Of a DNA stretch of 10,636 nucleotides, positions 8,480-10,636 are shown one piece after another; positions within the stretch are counted from its first letter, which is position 1, and each line of letters opens with the position of its first letter. The notes below the pieces were generated by a model that was not told the origin of the DNA, ran no database searches, and saw nothing but the letters and a program-made list of their open reading frames with translations. The position numbers and the translations under genes are program-made. The stretch is taken from the NCBI GenBank assembly GCA_902494815.1, contig CABUVB010000051.1:1-10636 (forward strand), read 5' to 3'. The DNA comes from an uncultured Collinsella sp. (GTDB lineage Bacteria > Actinomycetota > Coriobacteriia > Coriobacteriales > Coriobacteriaceae).

Positions 8480-8680
8480 GCCTCCCCCTCGGCACTCACA
8501 TTACCAGCCGCGGCACCTGCCCGGCATTTTCCTATCAGCCGTCGGGGGCGGCGCGTCCCGCGCCGGCAGCACCCAACAGGCCCTCTCGGGGGCAGGGACG
8601 TTCGGCCGTGCGCGGGCGCCCGGTCGGCGGCCCGTTCTGGGCGCGCCTCAATCGTAGCCCGAGACGGTCCCGGGCTGACA
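8480..8680 (-). ncRNA. Candidate IS110 bridge RNA with target- and donor-binding loops
   Basis: Non-coding left end, read on the minus strand from about 8680 to 8480. A 5' hairpin (AGCCCG/CGGGCT, 8676-8656) comes first. The target loop has an outer stem CGCGC-a-CGGC (8614-8605) with GCCGGCGCG (8567-8559), an inner hairpin GCCC/GGGC (8593-8580), and between them GAACGTCCC (8603-8595) on one side and TTGGG (8576-8572) on the other. The donor loop has an outer stem CCCCC-ga-CGGC (8548-8538) with GCCG-a-GGGGG (8493-8484), an inner hairpin GCCGGGC/GCCgCGGC (8525-8507), and holds ATAGGAA (8535-8529) and GTAATGTG (8504-8497). The first guide of each loop equals the top strand of the left target/left donor, and the second is complementary to the right target/right donor, as in IS621. 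Ends are estimates. Confidence 0.82.
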
Positions 8681-8686
8681 ATTTCG

Positions 8687-8692
8687 ACTGTA
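8687..8692 (-). promoter_or_regulatory. -10 half of the circle-junction promoter at IS left end
   Basis: The minus strand reads TACAGT (4/6 to TATAAT), starting 2 bases inside the left end of the element. After circularisation it lies 17 bases downstream of TTGACA from the right end, with transcription predicted to start near 8680, directly into the bridge RNA region. Confidence 0.6.
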
Positions 8693-8694
8693 AT

Positions 8695-8736
8695 GGACGT
8701 TCTTGAATGACTGATCGTTTAAGAACGTCCCCAATG
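8695..8736. repeat. REP-like palindrome, one arm interrupted by the IS110 element
   Basis: GGACGTTCTT (8695-8704) is the perfect inverse of AAGAACGTCC (8721-8730), with a 16-base loop. The intact arm runs on as AAGAACGTCCCCAATG (8721-8736); the missing end of the other arm lies across the insertion sequence at 7276-7282. The original palindrome thus had 16-bp arms. AATGACTG occurs twice, in the loop (8706-8713) and at the arm end (8733-8740). No T-run follows, so it is not a typical terminator. Confidence 0.8.
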
Positions 8737-8744
8737 ACTGGGTC

Positions 8745-8794
8745 GGAAAATTTCTTAAAAAAGTTCTTGCCCTAAGCTGATTCGTCCGTATAAT
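8745..8794 (+). promoter_or_regulatory. Promoter of tRNA-Asn
   Basis: TTGCCC (8767-8772, 4/6 to TTGACA), a 16-base spacer and a perfect TATAAT (8789-8794). An A/T-rich tract at 8746-8763 directly upstream resembles an UP element. Transcription would start near 8801, about 24 bases before the tRNA. Confidence 0.85.
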
Positions 8795-8824
8795 AAACTT
8801 CGTTGCTTGAGAGCACGCACCTAT

Positions 8825-8899
8825 TCCTCGGTAGCTCAATGGTAGAGCACGCGGCTGTTAACCGCGCTGTTGTAGGTTCGAGTCCTACCCGGGGAGCCA
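8825..8899 (+). tRNA. tRNA-Asn(GTT)
   Basis: A complete cloverleaf of 75 bases with encoded CCA. Acceptor arms TCCTCGG (8825-8831) and CCGGGGA (8889-8895) pair with one G-U; the D arm is GCTC/GAGC (8834-8837, 8845-8848); the anticodon stem is CGCGG/CCGCG with loop CTGTTAA and anticodon GTT at 8857-8859; the T arm is GTAGG/CCTAC with TTCGAGT. G is the discriminator base and CCA (8897-8899) is genomic. It is a stand-alone unit with its own promoter and terminator. The insertion sequence lies upstream and does not use the tRNA 3' end as an integration site. Confidence 0.97.
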
Positions 8900-8905
8900 G
8901 GTTGT

Positions 8906-8935
8906 AAAACCCGTCGCTTATGCGGCGGGTTTTTT
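8906..8935 (+). terminator. Rho-independent terminator after tRNA-Asn
   Basis: AAAACCCGTCGC (8906-8917) pairs with GCGGCGGGTTTT (8922-8933) through 12 positions with one G-U, loop of 4, followed by more T residues to 8935. It starts 7 bases after the tRNA. Confidence 0.93.
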
Positions 8936-9094
8936 CATGCCGCGATCGCCGTTCGCGAACGTTACCATATCAACATTTCGTGTCGAGGATGTAATCCCGA
9001 GGCCCGCCACCTCAACATGCCGCGGTCGTTGTAGAATATTGCAATGATTGCTCCCACGACATGGTGCCGCGAGCACCAAGAAAAGGAGATTCTT
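8936..9094 (+). promoter_or_regulatory. Leader of the Asp23-family gene with possible promoter
   Basis: A 12-base perfect palindrome CGTTCGCGAACG (8950-8961) and a small hairpin GGATgtaATCC (8988-8998) are visible. TAGAAT at 9032-9037 is a good -10 (5/6), but no good -35 is found at the right distance, so an activator or a relaxed promoter must be assumed. The ribosome-binding site AAGGAG (9083-9088) is strong. Confidence 0.4.
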
Positions 9095-9451
9095 GTGTCT
9101 GAGACCATTAACGGCAGCCTGAGCGTCTCGAACGACGTTATTGCCGATATTGCCGGTTATGCCGCGATGACGTGCTATGGCGTTGTCGGTATGGCTGAGC
9201 AGCTCCAGGGCGCCGAGAGCGTGCGCCTGCTTGCCGGTCAGCGCCTCCGCAAGGGCGTGCTTGTCTCCGCCGACGAGAACGGCCTTACGGTCGATCTTCA
9301 CGTCGTGCTCGAGAACGGCGTCAACATGAAGTCCGTCTGCCACAATCTTTCGAGCTCCGTTGCCTTCACTCTGCAGGAGATCGCCCAGATCGATCCCGCC
9401 AGCCTTAAGATCGGCATCCATATCGACGCGCTCAAGAGCCGTCTGAACTAG
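9095..9451 (+). CDS. Asp23/Gls24 family envelope stress response protein
   Basis: A 118-aa small protein with the Asp23 (DUF322) fold. I choose GTG 9095 because AAAAGGAG ends 6 bases before it; an upstream in-frame ATG at 9044 has no such site. Family traits are GSLSVSNDVIADIAGYAAMTCYGVVGM near the N-terminus (given in part: VIADIAGYAAMTCYGVVGMA), GVLVSADENGLTVDLHVVLENGVNM in the middle, and a C-terminal helix followed by LKIGIHIDAL. Proteins of this family are alkaline- or envelope-stress related in Firmicutes; in the YloU branch, which this resembles, the gene precedes a DAK2-domain gene exactly as here. No signal peptide or membrane segment. The precise role of this branch is unknown. The fakA gene begins 27 bases later, so the two are probably co-transcribed. 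Confidence 0.9.
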   Translation: MSETINGSLSVSNDVIADIAGYAAMTCYGVVGMAEQLQGAESVRLLAGQRLRKGVLVSADENGLTVDLHVVLENGVNMKSVCHNLSSSVAFTLQEIAQIDPASLKIGIHIDALKSRLN

Positions 9452-9478
9452 CATCCGAAAACGGAGATTCAAATACCC

Positions 9479-10636
9479 ATGATTGCAAAGACCATTCGCA
9501 CCTGTTTTCCGATCGCTGCGGCTGCCGTTTCCGACAAGGCCGAGGAGATCAACAAGCTCAACGTCTTCCCCGTACCCGACGGCGACACCGGTACCAACAT
9601 GTCGCTCACGCTCGCCTCGGTGACCAAGGAGCTCTCCGCCCTTCCTGCCGACGCCGACATGGAAGCCATCGCCGGCGCCATCACCCACGGCTCCCTGATG
9701 GGTGCCCGCGGTAACTCTGGCGTTATCACGTCGCAGATTCTGCGCGGCGTGGCCGAGGGCCTTGTCTCTGCCGATGAGCCCATTACGTCCGCCAACATTG
9801 CCTTCGCCTTCCGTCGCGCCGTCAAGGTCGCCTTCCAGGCTGTCCGCAAGCCCATCGAGGGCACGATCCTCACGGTCCTGCGCGATGTCTCGACCAAGGC
9901 CGATGAGTGCGAGAAGAAGAAGTTCTCGGCTGAGGATGCGCTCGATGCCATCGTCGTCGAGGCGTACCAGTCCGTCGCCCGTACACCCGATCTGTTGCCC
10001 GTTCTGAAGGAGAACGGCGTGGTCGACTCCGGCGCCTTTGGATTTGCCATTTTCCTCGAGAACTTTGTGGCTGCCGCGCTTGGTCGCAGCACCGTGGTCG
10101 AGGATTTCTCCGCTACGTTTGACTCCGCCGGCTCTGCCCGCGATGCCGCTCTTGGCCGTGTTGAGATCGAGGCTAACGACGACTGGGAGGGCTCGGAGTT
10201 CCGCTACTGCAACGAGTTCCTGTTTAAGGCCGACGCCCCGTTTGACGAGGACGAGTGCCTTAAGTTCCTAGGCTCCATGGGCGACTGTGAGCTGCTCGTG
10301 GGCGCCTATCCCGACTACAAGATCCATGTGCACTCCAACACCCCCAACCTGGTGCTCGAGCACATGCTGCAGCTCGGTCAGATCTATGAGGTCTTTATCC
10401 ACAACATGGAGATGGAGGCCCACGACCGTACCGCTAAGATCCACGAGGATCAGGAAAAGGCCGCCGAGCCCGCCAAGGCGCTGGGCTTTGTCGCCGTTGC
10501 CGCCGGTTCCGGCGAGGCCGACATCCTCAAGTCCCTTGGCGTCGACGTGGTCGTCTCCGGTGGCCAGACTATGAATCCCTCGACCGCCGACCTGCTGGGC
10601 GCGGTGGACCAGGTCAACGCGACCTCGGTCATCATC
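9479..10636 (+). CDS. fakA: FakA-type fatty acid kinase / DAK2-domain protein (partial, 3' end outside window)
   Basis: The frame is open from ATG 9479 to the window end, giving 386 residues without a stop; complete relatives have about 550. FakA phosphorylates fatty acids bound to FakB (DegV) proteins, feeding exogenous fatty acids into phospholipid synthesis. The N-terminal DAK2 kinase domain has NVFPVPDGDTGTNM (28-41), with Asp residues that hold Mg-ATP, GARGNSGVI (75-83) and VVDSGAFGF (181-189). The middle domain has C244 (RYCNEF) and KIHVHSNTP (281-289); this Cys and two His correspond to the metal site reported for FakA. GGQTMNPSTADLL (361-373) begins the C-terminal FakB-interacting domain, which is cut off. 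GGAG lies 12 bases before ATG, a little far. Older annotations call this YloV or DhaK-like; no partner DhaK/DhaM is seen. Confidence 0.92.
   Translation, partial: MIAKTIRTCFPIAAAAVSDKAEEINKLNVFPVPDGDTGTNMSLTLASVTKELSALPADADMEAIAGAITHGSLMGARGNSGVITSQILRGVAEGLVSADEPITSANIAFAFRRAVKVAFQAVRKPIEGTILTVLRDVSTKADECEKKKFSAEDALDAIVVEAYQSVARTPDLLPVLKENGVVDSGAFGFAIFLENFVAAALGRSTVVEDFSATFDSAGSARDAALGRVEIEANDDWEGSEFRYCNEFLFKADAPFDEDECLKFLGSMGDCELLVGAYPDYKIHVHSNTPNLVLEHMLQLGQIYEVFIHNMEMEAHDRTAKIHEDQEKAAEPAKALGFVAVAAGSGEADILKSLGVDVVVSGGQTMNPSTADLLGAVDQVNATSVII

Larger units (their letters stand above)
7283..8694 (-). mobile_element. IS110-family insertion sequence with bridge RNA region
   Basis: An element of about 1,412 bp in minus orientation. 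Its left end (8694 side) carries ~250 bp of non-coding DNA and the right end (7283 side) only 29 bp after the recombinase stop, the layout of the IS110 group. The ends were placed from the sequence: the interrupted palindrome at 8695-8736 is completed by 7276-7282, with a single C left ambiguous (7282 or 8695). There are no long terminal inverted repeats and no long target duplication, as expected for IS110 chemistry, which uses a roughly 2-nt core and a circular intermediate. The DNA is noticeably more GC-biased than the flanking genes, indicating acquisition. It lies between the rpoD terminator and the tRNA-Asn promoter without damaging either. Confidence 0.88.

Noticed and set aside
8446..8499. 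N-terminal extension of the recombinase to GTG 8499
   Set aside because: The extra 18 residues have no ribosome-binding site and overlap the donor-loop RNA stem; GTG 8445 has AAGGAT at proper distance.
7293..8686. Imperfect terminal inverted repeat (TTGTCA at 7297-7300 side and near 8677-8682)
   Set aside because: Only about 8 of 12 positions agree, and the right-end copy is better explained as the TTGACA promoter box; IS110-group elements lack such repeats.
8695..8730. Palindrome as a rho-independent terminator
   Set aside because: The loop is 16 bases and no T-run follows on either strand; the reconstructed longer palindrome fits a REP-like repeat better.
8825..8899. tRNA-Asn as an integration site of a larger island
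   Set aside because: No direct repeat of the tRNA 3' end and no tyrosine integrase gene are visible; normal housekeeping genes follow.
8918..9688. 256-codon minus-strand frame across the Asp23 and fakA genes
   Set aside because: It crosses two real genes and the tRNA terminator, and its composition is that of an antisense frame.

Overview
The window looks like a stretch of core chromosome from a GC-rich Gram-positive bacterium of the Actinomycetota, most likely a Coriobacteriia member of the Collinsella/Olsenella type. This is inferred from GC-rich coding, strong Shine-Dalgarno sites, a SigA-type sigma factor with an acidic/basic N-terminal extension, and an Asp23-family gene paired with a FakA-type kinase gene. 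No species can be assigned from this sequence alone.

Positions 1-7223 form one dense plus-strand gene block: the 3' end of infB, then rbfA, nrnA (DHH phosphoesterase), truB, ribF, dnaG and rpoD. Most junctions overlap by 4-8 bases or are separated by about 15 bases or fewer, so infB to dnaG is probably one operon. The cluster joins ribosome maturation and initiation (infB, rbfA), nanoRNA turnover (nrnA), tRNA modification (truB) and flavin cofactors (ribF) to replication priming (dnaG) and the main sigma factor (rpoD). A rho-independent terminator at 7235-7267 closes it.

Positions 7283-8694 are a complete-looking IS110-family insertion sequence in minus orientation. It has a 377-aa DEDD/serine recombinase gene and about 250 bp of upstream non-coding DNA. 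That non-coding DNA folds on paper into two guide-bearing loops. Four short segments in it match, in the order and polarity known for IS110 bridge RNAs, the left target, right target, left donor and right donor sequences at the element's own junctions. The reconstructed circle junction would also create a promoter with TTGACA, a 17-bp spacer and TACAGT, which is split in the inserted state. The element sits inside one arm of a 16-bp-arm palindrome resembling a REP sequence. This bridge-RNA system is the main finding of the window.

From 8745 the chromosome resumes with a strong promoter, a tRNA-Asn(GTT) gene with encoded CCA, and a terminator. After a 150-base leader come an Asp23/Gls24-family gene and the first 386 codons of a FakA-type (DAK2-domain) fatty acid kinase, which runs off the end of the window.
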